From NCBI GenBank assembly GCA_002127285.1, contig NFUW01000002.1, positions 443,744 to 507,743 on the forward strand: a DNA stretch of 64,000 nt, in the 5' to 3' direction. This document shows, piece after piece, positions 40,762 to 49,115 of the stretch. The DNA comes from Chitinophagaceae bacterium IBVUCB1 (GTDB lineage: Bacteria > Bacteroidota > Bacteroidia > Chitinophagales > Chitinophagaceae). Numbering within the stretch: position 1 is the first letter of the stretch; each line of letters starts with the position of its first letter. The notes beneath the pieces are model-generated. The model saw only the letters and a program-made list of their open reading frames with translations, had not been told where the DNA came from and did no database searches. Both the position numbers and the translations under genes were made by a program.

Positions 40762-41121
40762 ATGGCATCTATTAGCATCAAGAAACTACACCATGTTACA
40801 ATATGTATCCCAACAGGCTTTGAGGCCGAAGCAAGGGGTTTTTATACAGGCTTACTTGGCTTACAAGAGATAGAAAAACCTAAAAGCATACCAGGTATAT
40901 GGTATAGAGTAGGAGAGAGCGAACTGCACTTGGGTATAGAGCCGGAAATGTATCCTACCAAACGTTTTCCTGCATTCGAGGTAGATAGCCTTGACAGTGT
41001 ACGAAACTTGCTGCAAGAAAAAGGCATTGGCATAAAAGAAGAAGCACCCATACCGGGTTATAAACGTATATCTTTCTTAGACCCTTGGAAGAATAAACTG
41101 GAATTGCTGCAACGTATGTAG
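40762..41121 (+). CDS. VOC (glyoxalase/dioxygenase) superfamily protein
   Basis: 119 residues, one VOC domain. Likely metal ligands are the His of KLHHVTI (10/11), the His of ELHLGI, and the Glu of NKLELLQ at the end. Motifs LLGLQEIEKP and PGYKRISFLDPWKNKLEL fit. It probably binds a small molecule and may be a hydrolase, isomerase or antibiotic-binding protein; substrate is unknown. It is convergent with the spermidine synthase gene, with 3 bases between the stops. Confidence 0.87.
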   Translation: MASISIKKLHHVTICIPTGFEAEARGFYTGLLGLQEIEKPKSIPGIWYRVGESELHLGIEPEMYPTKRFPAFEVDSLDSVRNLLQEKGIGIKEEAPIPGYKRISFLDPWKNKLELLQRM

Positions 41122-41124
41122 GCA

Positions 41125-42720
41125 CTAACGAAAGAAAGACATATTGTCTTCCAGAAACTCTGCATTATAATCTCCCAAATATTCTTCTCTAAAGGCTACC
41201 ATTCTGTTTCGCAGATAATAATCTAAAGAGGGGGTTTCGTCTGTAACGATTGCTGTAGAAGGGTTGGTAAGCAATTCGGTTACTTCAAACACTTTCAAAC
41301 TGCCTTTAATAGGGTAGTAAGCATCCGTAAGTATTTGGGTAGTGTCGTAGCTATTGTCTGCGCGTTGCGTTGCAATGTACATAATGTCGTAATTGGTACG
41401 ATTGGGTGAAGAAGAGAAGATACGAGTACGAAAGCCCGCTTCATTCAGTGTGTTATATACCATCTGTTGTGCAAGACCGTCTTCATCTTTTTTTATCCCG
41501 TCAAACTCAATAAATATTTTACCGGATGGGTTTAGTAATGATTTCATTTTTGTAAAAGCCTCTTTGCTTAGCAAGTGTGATGGAATATTTTCGCCAAGCA
41601 GTGCATCTACAATTATCAAGTCATACTTCTTTTTGCAGGTGTTGATGTAGTGCCTGCCATCATCTACTACTGTATTTTTCACCGCCTGATGCAGCCCGAA
41701 GTATTTTTCGGCAAGCATAGGTAGCCTTCCGTCTATTTCTACCGCATCGTAGCTAATGCCATGCTGCTCCATTTGGTGTGCTACAGTGCCACCGCCGAGG
41801 CCTATCAGCAAGGCATGACTGCCTGCAGGCATACTTTTAATAATGGCATTCGTAAAGCGGGTATAATATAGAAAGCTGAAGTTTTTATCCTGGCTGTTTA
41901 TCCATGTTTGCCAGTTATGGTTTACCAGCATCACACGCGATGGTATGTTCATCCCGTTTTCGGTATAGGTAAAGTCAACCACTTTTACCTGTCCCAACAT
42001 TCCTTCTGTATGGTATAGTATTTTATACTTTTCTGTTTCGTTTTGCCTGTTGCTGTTATAGAAAAAAAAAGAAAGCATCATCAGCAGCAGCAATAGAGTG
42101 GGTATTAATTTGTTTTTTGGCCGTAGTATGATGATGGATAGTATCAATAATACAGCACCAATGATAATGCAAGGTAGCGATACACCTATGGTAGGCACTA
42201 ACCAGAAGCCAGTTATCATGGTAGCAATGACACCACCCAGTGTGCTGACAGCATATATAAGACCTGCTGCCTTACCGCTTTTGTTATCGGTAGCTATCAG
42301 GCTGATGAGCATGGGGCTTACCATACCCATACCAATAATTGGCGGTAGCAAGTAAAATACTTGCGATGTTATAAGCCCTGTTAGGAAACCTATGTCTAAT
42401 GTAGCAGCCATGATGAATTTGGCTGTAACAGGCATCAGCGCAACGAATGCAGATGATATGGCAAGGGTTAAAAACAAGGTCTTTTGCCTTTCAGGTACTT
42501 CTTTTTTACTCAATTCGCCTCCCCAATAGTAGCCCAGTGTTAGCCCGCCAAGTGTAATGGCAAGGGTTGATGCCCACACATACAGTGATGTACCATAGAA
42601 AGGTGCTTGCATTTTGCCTCCTGCAAGTTCAGCCACCATTACACATGCTCCCTCAAAAAAAGAGAGTAGTAGTAGCTGCTTTTGCCCTGTTACGGGTTGA
42701 TTTTTCACGTCCTTTGCCAA
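41125..42720 (-). CDS. Membrane-fused spermidine synthase
   Basis: 531 residues. The N-terminal half is a membrane domain of about seven helices (FFEGACVMVAELAGGKMQ, LGGLTLGYYWGG and more). The C-terminal half is a spermidine-synthase-like Rossmann domain (ALLIGLGGGTVAHQMEQHG, AVEIDGRLPMLAEKYFG, DDGRHYIN, LIIVDALLGENIPSHLL). This fused type is widespread; it may make polyamines or a related aminopropyl product. The start is TTG at 42720 (no ATG in a suitable position), or GTG four codons later. It faces rpsA with 235 bases between the starts. Confidence 0.85.
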   Translation of the reverse strand: MAKDVKNQPVTGQKQLLLLSFFEGACVMVAELAGGKMQAPFYGTSLYVWASTLAITLGGLTLGYYWGGELSKKEVPERQKTLFLTLAISSAFVALMPVTAKFIMAATLDIGFLTGLITSQVFYLLPPIIGMGMVSPMLISLIATDNKSGKAAGLIYAVSTLGGVIATMITGFWLVPTIGVSLPCIIIGAVLLILSIIILRPKNKLIPTLLLLLMMLSFFFYNSNRQNETEKYKILYHTEGMLGQVKVVDFTYTENGMNIPSRVMLVNHNWQTWINSQDKNFSFLYYTRFTNAIIKSMPAGSHALLIGLGGGTVAHQMEQHGISYDAVEIDGRLPMLAEKYFGLHQAVKNTVVDDGRHYINTCKKKYDLIIVDALLGENIPSHLLSKEAFTKMKSLLNPSGKIFIEFDGIKKDEDGLAQQMVYNTLNEAGFRTRIFSSSPNRTNYDIMYIATQRADNSYDTTQILTDAYYPIKGSLKVFEVTELLTNPSTAIVTDETPSLDYYLRNRMVAFREEYLGDYNAEFLEDNMSFFR

Positions 42721-42912
42721 TAGATTGGTTGATTTTAAGGCTAATATAAACAGAATTGTAACCCGATATGCATCCCGTTTTAGTATATTTAAATAATTTT
42801 ATATAATACAGGTTGATGCAGGTAAATAATTATGATAATCTCAATGTTCGTACAGATATGAAAAAAACTAAAAAATCCTGATTTTATTGATGTTTCGATA
42901 GTATTTTATACG

Positions 42913-42920
42913 TACCTTCG
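42913..42920 (+). promoter_or_regulatory. -7-like box (TACCTTCG) of rpsA
   Basis: TAnnTTCG type, 35 bases before the TTG start. A TTG at 42887 is 23 bases upstream, slightly far for the -33 element. Confidence 0.5.
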
Positions 42921-42941
42921 CCGTCCAAAATTTCACTTAAA

Positions 42942-42947
42942 AGGAGG
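42942..42947 (+). promoter_or_regulatory. Strong Shine-Dalgarno (AGGAGG) before rpsA
   Basis: AGGAGG lies 8 bases before the TTG start at 42956, an ideal spacing. It is the clearest Shine-Dalgarno in the window; nearly all other genes here lack one. It also decides the start codon. Confidence 0.85.
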
Positions 42948-42955
42948 AACAAAAA

Positions 42956-44797
42956 TTGGAAGAAAATCAATTAATTAACCAAACCGGTACTCTGGCGGAC
43001 ATACAGGGTGGCGCTCACGACGATTTCGATTGGAGCGTGGACAAACGCAATGTGGCATCTTACAACGAGGCTAAACGTGCGGAAATGGATAAAGTGTATG
43101 ACAGCACTTTCAAATCAATTGATGAATCTCAATTGTTGCAAGGCACTATCGTAGGCCTTACAAAAACAGATGTTATCATCAACATCGGCTTCAAATCAGA
43201 TGGTTTGGTGTCGCTCAACGAATTCCGCGATATGCAGGATGTAAAAATCGGCGATGATATCGAGGTAATGGTAGTTGAGAAAGAAGACAAGAACGGACAC
43301 CTGCACCTGAGCCGCAAAATGGCACGTGCGAGCCGCGCTTGGCAAAAAATCGTGGATTTCTACAAAACAGGCGAAATCGTTACGGGCACTATCACCAGCA
43401 AAACGAAAGGCGGCTTGATAGTAGATGTGTATGGTTTGGAAACATTCTTACCTGGTTCACAAATAGACGTGAAGCCGGTTACGGATTACGACCAGTACGT
43501 AGGCAAGACGATGGACTTCAAAGTAGTGAAAATCAACGAAGCTATCCGCAACGCCGTAGTATCTCACAAAGCACTTATCGAAAGCGATATAGAACAACAA
43601 CGTACAGTTATCATATCTCAGCTTGAAAAAGGACAGGTACTGGAAGGTACTGTTAAGAACGTTACCGACTTCGGTGCGTTCATCGATCTGGGTGGTGTTG
43701 ACGGCTTGTTGTACATCACAGACATTAGCTGGGGCCGCGTAACGCACCCGAGCGAAGTACTGGAAAACGGACAGAAACTGAACGTGGTGGTACTTGACTT
43801 TGATGATGAGAAGAAACGCATCAGCCTTGGTCTGAAACAACTGACTGCTCACCCCTGGGATAGCATGGTAGAAGGCATAAACGAAGGTGCTAAAGTAAAA
43901 GGTAAAGTAGTAAATATAGAAGATTACGGTGCTTTCCTTGAAATAATGCCGGGTGTAGAAGGTCTGGTACACGTATCGGAAATCACATGGTCTTCTCAGC
44001 CTATCAACGCGAAGGAATTCTTCAAGATGGGTGACGAGTACGAAGCTGTAGTAGTAACGCTGGATAAAGAAGAGCGCAAAATGAGCCTTTCTATCAAGCA
44101 ACTAACAGAAGACCCATGGGAAACAATCGAAAACAAATTCCCGATAGATAGCCGCCACACTGGTATTGTGAAAAACATCACTCCGTATGGTGTATTTGTA
44201 GAGCTGGAAACAGGTATAGGTGGTATGATACACATCAGCGACCTGAGCTGGATAAAGCGTTACAACCATCCGAGCGAATTCACGAAAGTGGGTGAGCAAA
44301 TAGATGTAGCTATCCTGAGCATTGATAAAGAAAACCGTAAACTGGCACTAGGCCACAAGCAACTGGAAGAAGATCCTTGGAATACATTTGAAACCGTATT
44401 CCCAATAGGTAGTGTGCACGAAGGTATCGTAACTAAGAAAGACGAGAAAGGTGCTACAGTACAGTTGCAATATGGCTTGGAAGCATACGCGCCTGCACGC
44501 CACCTGAAGAAAGAAGATGGCAGCGCTGTAGAAGCAGAAGCTACATTGCCTTTCATCATCATCGAGTTCGATCGCAACGATAAGCGCATCATGGTATCTC
44601 ATACACGCGTGTGGGAGCAGGGTGTAGCCGAAGAGAAAGAAGCTGCTAAAAAAGAAGCTGTTGCTGAAGGCGAGAAAACGAAGAAAGCGGTGAAAAACAT
44701 CCAGAGCAAAGTAGAGAAGCCTACACTGGGCGACCTTGGCGCACTGGCTGCACTGAAAGACAAAATGAAGAAAGCGGAAGACGGTAGCGAAGGCTAA
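42956..44797 (+). CDS. rpsA: 30S ribosomal protein S1
   Basis: 613 residues from a TTG start. The next in-frame Met is about 43 codons on, while AGGAGG 8 bases upstream fits TTG. Six S1 RNA-binding domains are visible, the last four with GxVxxxxxxGAFVxL-type cores (GTVKNVTDFGAFIDLGG, GKVVNIEDYGAFLEI, GIVKNITPYGVFVEL, GIVTKKDEKGATVQL). A Glu/Ala/Lys-rich C-terminal tail follows. S1 binds mRNA leaders and helps them onto the ribosome. Regulation through its own leader is likely, since S1 represses its synthesis in E. coli. Confidence 0.97.
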   Translation: MEENQLINQTGTLADIQGGAHDDFDWSVDKRNVASYNEAKRAEMDKVYDSTFKSIDESQLLQGTIVGLTKTDVIINIGFKSDGLVSLNEFRDMQDVKIGDDIEVMVVEKEDKNGHLHLSRKMARASRAWQKIVDFYKTGEIVTGTITSKTKGGLIVDVYGLETFLPGSQIDVKPVTDYDQYVGKTMDFKVVKINEAIRNAVVSHKALIESDIEQQRTVIISQLEKGQVLEGTVKNVTDFGAFIDLGGVDGLLYITDISWGRVTHPSEVLENGQKLNVVVLDFDDEKKRISLGLKQLTAHPWDSMVEGINEGAKVKGKVVNIEDYGAFLEIMPGVEGLVHVSEITWSSQPINAKEFFKMGDEYEAVVVTLDKEERKMSLSIKQLTEDPWETIENKFPIDSRHTGIVKNITPYGVFVELETGIGGMIHISDLSWIKRYNHPSEFTKVGEQIDVAILSIDKENRKLALGHKQLEEDPWNTFETVFPIGSVHEGIVTKKDEKGATVQLQYGLEAYAPARHLKKEDGSAVEAEATLPFIIIEFDRNDKRIMVSHTRVWEQGVAEEKEAAKKEAVAEGEKTKKAVKNIQSKVEKPTLGDLGALAALKDKMKKAEDGSEG

Positions 44798-44829
44798 TAT
44801 CTGAACTGTTTATTCATAAGATAACGATG

Positions 44830-44857
44830 AGCCCTCTGCATTTGCAGAGGGCTTTTT
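44830..44857 (+). terminator. Rho-independent terminator of rpsA
   Basis: Perfect 11-bp stem AGCCCTCTGCA/TGCAGAGGGCT with a 2-base loop and a T run. Confidence 0.92.
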
Positions 44858-44976
44858 CGTACTTGTTAACAAGCGCATTGCTATCCTTAGCAATATATTT
44901 ACCGTCTTGTATTACAACCATAGGTTACAAATCCTTAAACATTCTTAAAGAAAATTAAATACGAGATATAGTCTGC

Positions 44977-44984
44977 TAATTTTG
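44977..44984 (+). promoter_or_regulatory. -7 box (TAATTTTG) of the two-component operon
   Basis: Exact TAnnTTTG match ending 4 bases before the ATG at 44989; a leaderless transcript is predicted. Confidence 0.55.
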
Positions 44985-44988
44985 AAAC

Positions 44989-46545
44989 ATGGGCATACTG
45001 AAACTAAAACCAGGGCATTGGTACACATTGGCAGGGCTGATAATAGCCGGGCTGATAGGTGTGCAGGTGTATTGGATAAGCAACAGCATCAGTATGCAAA
45101 AACTCGCATTAGAGCGCAGGCTGAAAGAGGATGTGGACTTGGCTGTAGAAGCTGTAGAAGAAGATGCGTTTTGTTTTACCTTCTATTCTCGTGCATACAT
45201 GAAGCCGGGAGAAGGTATGTATATGCTGAAGCAGAAATGGGATGATGGCTTTATTGGACCGGAGCGAGGTGGTTTTATTGATACGCTCAATCTATATAAT
45301 GTGTTCCCAACTACAGCTGAGCGTGATACATTTATCAAAGACAACAGCATATGGTTTGAACGGTATCCTGCTACGGTAGATGTAACAATGCGTTTCAGCT
45401 ATGTAGGGCTTAATCCCAACATGAAAGCCAGAGATGTAAACAATTATGAGGTAAAAGACATAAACAGCAGCAATTTTAAAGACAAGCTGCAAAACAACTT
45501 TACCATAGACCAGGCTATAGACATCAGCCTGCTGAACAGTGAGATAAAAACGGTACTTACAAAAAACAAGATAGATACAAGTTATGCTATGGGTATCTAT
45601 AACCAGCAAACGGCTAAGTATGAATATCTGACTACAGGTGCCAACCCAAAACAACTTGATAAGAACAGCGTACGCACGCAGATGCTCGCCAATAAATTCA
45701 GTAAGCCGTACGAATTGCGATTGTTTGTGCCTGATTCATTTATGAGTGTAGTACGTTCACTATTGGTGATGATGGTTTCGTCGCTTATCATCATTGTGCT
45801 GCTGGTGTCTGCTTATGTATATTTCATCCGAACAATCCTGAACCAAAAGAAGCTGAGTGAGATGAAAAACTCGTTCATCAATAATATTACCCACGAATTC
45901 AGGACACCGATTACCAATATCAATCTGGCAATAGAAAACTGGCATGGCAAAGACCTGAATGGAAGCGCGCAATACCTGCGCATTATAGCCGAAGAAAACA
46001 AGCACATGGAGAGAAACGTAGAACAGATACTACAACTGGCTACGTTGGAAAGTGATGTAGTACGTAAGTATTTTGCACGTACCAATATACATACTATACT
46101 GCATGAAGCACTATCGTCTTTCAGTATACAAACAGAAAGTGCTAAAGGAAAGATAGAACTGAAAGAAAATGCCAAGAACCCTTACCTGTATTGCAATGCG
46201 CAGCAAATAAAGAATATGTTGCAAAACCTGATAGACAATGCTATCAAGTACCGCAGCAATAAGCCACCACATATTATCATCTCTACCTACGAAACAGGCA
46301 GCCATTTTGTGATACAAGTGGACGATAATGGCATAGGCATGAGCGGCGATACACAGCAATACATCTTCAACCGCTTTTACAGAGGGCATACGGGTGATAG
46401 GCACGATGTAAAGGGATTTGGGCTGGGCTTAAGCTATGTAAAATACATTGTAGAGGCGCACGAGGGAGAAATAAATGTAAAAAGTAAAACAGGACAGGGT
46501 ACTTGTTTTACTATCTATTTACCAAAATCGTTAGAGACTATATGA
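44989..46545 (+). CDS. Sensor histidine kinase, RprX-like
   Basis: 518 residues. Two membrane helices (about 12-34 and 254-280) flank a periplasmic sensor domain of about 220 residues with no named fold. Then come the HisKA dimerisation helix with phospho-acceptor His302 in NNITHEFRTPITN, and the HATPase_c domain with N box (LQNLIDNAIKYR), DDNGIGMS and GFGLGLSYVKYIVE. It phosphorylates the response regulator whose ATG overlaps its stop as ATGA. The pair resembles RprX/RprY of Bacteroides and Porphyromonas, which act in stress and envelope control there. Confidence 0.94.
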   Translation: MGILKLKPGHWYTLAGLIIAGLIGVQVYWISNSISMQKLALERRLKEDVDLAVEAVEEDAFCFTFYSRAYMKPGEGMYMLKQKWDDGFIGPERGGFIDTLNLYNVFPTTAERDTFIKDNSIWFERYPATVDVTMRFSYVGLNPNMKARDVNNYEVKDINSSNFKDKLQNNFTIDQAIDISLLNSEIKTVLTKNKIDTSYAMGIYNQQTAKYEYLTTGANPKQLDKNSVRTQMLANKFSKPYELRLFVPDSFMSVVRSLLVMMVSSLIIIVLLVSAYVYFIRTILNQKKLSEMKNSFINNITHEFRTPITNINLAIENWHGKDLNGSAQYLRIIAEENKHMERNVEQILQLATLESDVVRKYFARTNIHTILHEALSSFSIQTESAKGKIELKENAKNPYLYCNAQQIKNMLQNLIDNAIKYRSNKPPHIIISTYETGSHFVIQVDDNGIGMSGDTQQYIFNRFYRGHTGDRHDVKGFGLGLSYVKYIVEAHEGEINVKSKTGQGTCFTIYLPKSLETI

Positions 46546-47228
46546 ACACAAGTATATTGTTTGTAGAAGACGACCAGAACCTTGGATGGTTGCTGAAAGA
46601 AAACCTTGATAACCGAGGCTTTAATACTGTATGGTGCAAAGATGGTGAAGAAGGTATGCGTATGTTTCACAAGCAGAAATTCAATTTATGTATATTGGAT
46701 GTAATGATGCCGGTGAAAGACGGCTTTTCACTATCCAAAGAAATACGCTCTGTAAATGCAGAGATACCCATCATCTTTTTGACCGCAAGGGGTAGGGACG
46801 AGGATAAAATAAAGGGCTTTGAAAATGGTGGGGATGATTATGTAACCAAACCCTTCAGTACACAAGAATTGTATATGCGCATCAATGCCATACTAAAGCG
46901 TACACAGCCAAAGCAAGTAAGTAACGATAAAATACTGAATGTAGGCAAGTACGTTTTTGACCATAATAAAATGACTTTGCAAATAGGTGAAACAGTAAAG
47001 AAACTAAGCTCGAAAGAAGCGGAACTGCTGAATATATTAGCAGCCAGCAAAAATGAACTGGTGCAACGTAGTGCCATACTGGAGCGGGTATGGGGCAATG
47101 ATGATTATTTTGCAGCCAAGAGCATGGATGTGTACATCAGTAAAATACGCAAGCTATTGAAAGAAGATTCTGAGATAGAAATATTGAATGCCTACGGTAT
47201 CGGCTTCAAACTTATAATAAATGAATAA
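46542..47228 (+). CDS. OmpR-family response regulator, RprY-like
   Basis: 228 residues from the ATG at 46542, which overlaps the kinase stop (ATGA), so translation is coupled. Receiver domain: acidic pair EDD (9-11), phospho-acceptor Asp53 in CILDVMMP, Thr in IIFLTARG, and Lys in YVTKPFS. The C-terminal winged helix has KKLSSKEAELLNILAA and SMDVYISKIRKLLKED with YGIGFKLI. It binds DNA to control target genes; targets are unknown. A terminator follows at once. Confidence 0.95.
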   Translation: MNTSILFVEDDQNLGWLLKENLDNRGFNTVWCKDGEEGMRMFHKQKFNLCILDVMMPVKDGFSLSKEIRSVNAEIPIIFLTARGRDEDKIKGFENGGDDYVTKPFSTQELYMRINAILKRTQPKQVSNDKILNVGKYVFDHNKMTLQIGETVKKLSSKEAELLNILAASKNELVQRSAILERVWGNDDYFAAKSMDVYISKIRKLLKEDSEIEILNAYGIGFKLIINE

Positions 47229-47254
47229 ATCCCGCCTAAGCGGGATTTATTTTT
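47227..47254. terminator. Bidirectional terminator between the response regulator and DUF4397 genes
   Basis: 9-bp stem AAATCCCGC/GCGGGATTT with loop CTAA, starting within the response-regulator stop codon and followed by ATTTTT. It stands between convergent genes. Confidence 0.88.
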
Positions 47255-47274
47255 ATGCGTTCGTTTTGTAAGGT

Positions 47275-48948
47275 TTATTGTTTGATGAAAGTTTTAATAA
47301 AGCTACCCTCATTGGTTTGTAATTGAATAAAGTATGTGCCGGCAGCTAATTTAGAAACATCAATAGTGTTGTTCCTAATACTTTTTGTTTCCATTATTGC
47401 TGAGCCTGCTATATTGAAAATAGTTGTTGAATTTATTTTTTTATCAGTGTTAATGTGTAATGAGTTATTTGTTGGGTTGGGGTAAATAGTTATATCATTA
47501 TTGTCGTTTACAGATGAAACCGAAAAATGAAAAACCTTATTTACTTTAATTAAAGCTCCACCTCCGGGTAATGCATAATAGAACCATGACGTGGGGCCAT
47601 TGCTGTTTTTTGTAGAGTCTTTAAAGCCTGTGTTAACAAGTGTTATCGCCTTACCGGTAATATTAGCTATTGGCGACATAATATAAGTTCCTGCTACTGG
47701 CAATGTTGTTGAGCCAATATTAATGCTGCCTGAAGCTGTATTTGTAAAACTAACATATCCTGTACTGTAATTATCATAAGCAATATTAGTAAAAACAGCA
47801 TCGCTATTCGTGGTAACATTACCCTCATCCGTACTACCTTGCATAAAGAGGATGTCTATATTGCTGGCATTAGCAGCCATTTCCCTGCCATTATCAAATT
47901 TAGTTAGCTTGAATGGTGGCTTTGGTGTGTAACCTGTAGCACTTTGTATGCCGTTGGCTGTTATGATATGTGTGCCAAGCGAATCGAAAGTGAAATTGGT
48001 AGTATAAAATGCAGATGCAGCAGAAGTGCTGGTACGTGGAGCTACTGCAATAGCAGTAGGCACTTTGCCCATTACATCCATAAAAGCAGTCGCATTTCTA
48101 AACCTGAAGTCGTCGGCAATTTTTGTACCGTTCATATACACATCCACCGTATCTGCAGTGGTATCTGCACAGTTGTGAATAAACTGTACACGAGAGATGG
48201 GTTCGGGTGTAGTAGTAGGTAGTTCTATCATCGGGCCTCCGCTACCTAGCGCTAACCACAACCCGAAAGAAGCACCATTATTATTACTGCCGGGGTTTAC
48301 AAACCCGGAAGCAATTACTACTCCTGCCTGGCTTGCAAAGAATGGAGAAGATAATTGTGCTTCATATGTACCGTATAATACTGAGCCATTAGGATTTGTA
48401 AGGCGTATTTTAATATCATTAGGTGCAAATGACTGGTAGCCAGTTTTATATGTTGCATAAGATAAATCGTTTGCCAAGACCTGTAAGCCCGTTCTGTAAT
48501 CATACGTTAAGCCGTCAGTTGCACCATGAGCGAAAGTTAAATCGATATTACCCGCAACAGATGCTGCTTCTTCAGCACCTGAAATAACGTCAACACTTAT
48601 TTTTTTGAACGGGGCATAACCTGCACTGTTTCTTGTGCCGTTAATAACAACAATGTAATAAGTGGGAGAGGCTACAAACGTAATAGTTTTACTTAAAAAA
48701 GTATCTGCAACTGTCATGCTGTTTTGTGGCGCAATACCAATTTCAGTGGGTGTACTGATGTTTACACTATAAAAAGCAGTAGATTGCCTAAATGGCAAAG
48801 AAGCATGAATTTTATTACCATTCAGCCATATATCTAAATTCTGATTTACTACATCGGGACAGTTATTAATGAATTGTATTTTGGTTACTTGAGCGTGTAG
48901 ATTTAGTCCTATCATTAGGACTATAATAGTTAGTATACTTTTCACCAT
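47275..48948 (-). CDS. DUF4397 domain protein with T9SS sorting domain
   Basis: 557 residues with a signal peptide (cleavage near HAQ-V at about 20). Two DUF4397 repeats are visible, each starting with a V-x-(K/R)-(I/V)-QFI-(H/N)-NC core (at about 22 and 254), followed by DIWLNGNKI or DVYMNGTKI. The C-terminal domain carries the T9SS signature (ITIYPNPTNNSLHIN ... AAGTYFIQLQTNEG). It should be exported through T9SS to the surface. The role of DUF4397 is unknown. It is divergent from the subtilisin-like gene, 167 bases apart. Confidence 0.9.
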   Translation of the reverse strand: MVKSILTIIVLMIGLNLHAQVTKIQFINNCPDVVNQNLDIWLNGNKIHASLPFRQSTAFYSVNISTPTEIGIAPQNSMTVADTFLSKTITFVASPTYYIVVINGTRNSAGYAPFKKISVDVISGAEEAASVAGNIDLTFAHGATDGLTYDYRTGLQVLANDLSYATYKTGYQSFAPNDIKIRLTNPNGSVLYGTYEAQLSSPFFASQAGVVIASGFVNPGSNNNGASFGLWLALGSGGPMIELPTTTPEPISRVQFIHNCADTTADTVDVYMNGTKIADDFRFRNATAFMDVMGKVPTAIAVAPRTSTSAASAFYTTNFTFDSLGTHIITANGIQSATGYTPKPPFKLTKFDNGREMAANASNIDILFMQGSTDEGNVTTNSDAVFTNIAYDNYSTGYVSFTNTASGSINIGSTTLPVAGTYIMSPIANITGKAITLVNTGFKDSTKNSNGPTSWFYYALPGGGALIKVNKVFHFSVSSVNDNNDITIYPNPTNNSLHINTDKKINSTTIFNIAGSAIMETKSIRNNTIDVSKLAAGTYFIQLQTNEGSFIKTFIKQ

Positions 48949-49115
48949 TTTCTGTTTAAAGTTTAGTGCTGAAATTGTTAATAAATATACGTAAAATGCA
49001 TGAAACTGTAATATTTATGCGTTCTAATTAGCTATCTGCTGCTTACTGTAATGCATATGCCTGAAATTGATTAATTTGTATTATGCATAATTGTATGTTA
49101 TTCGTTAACCTGCGA

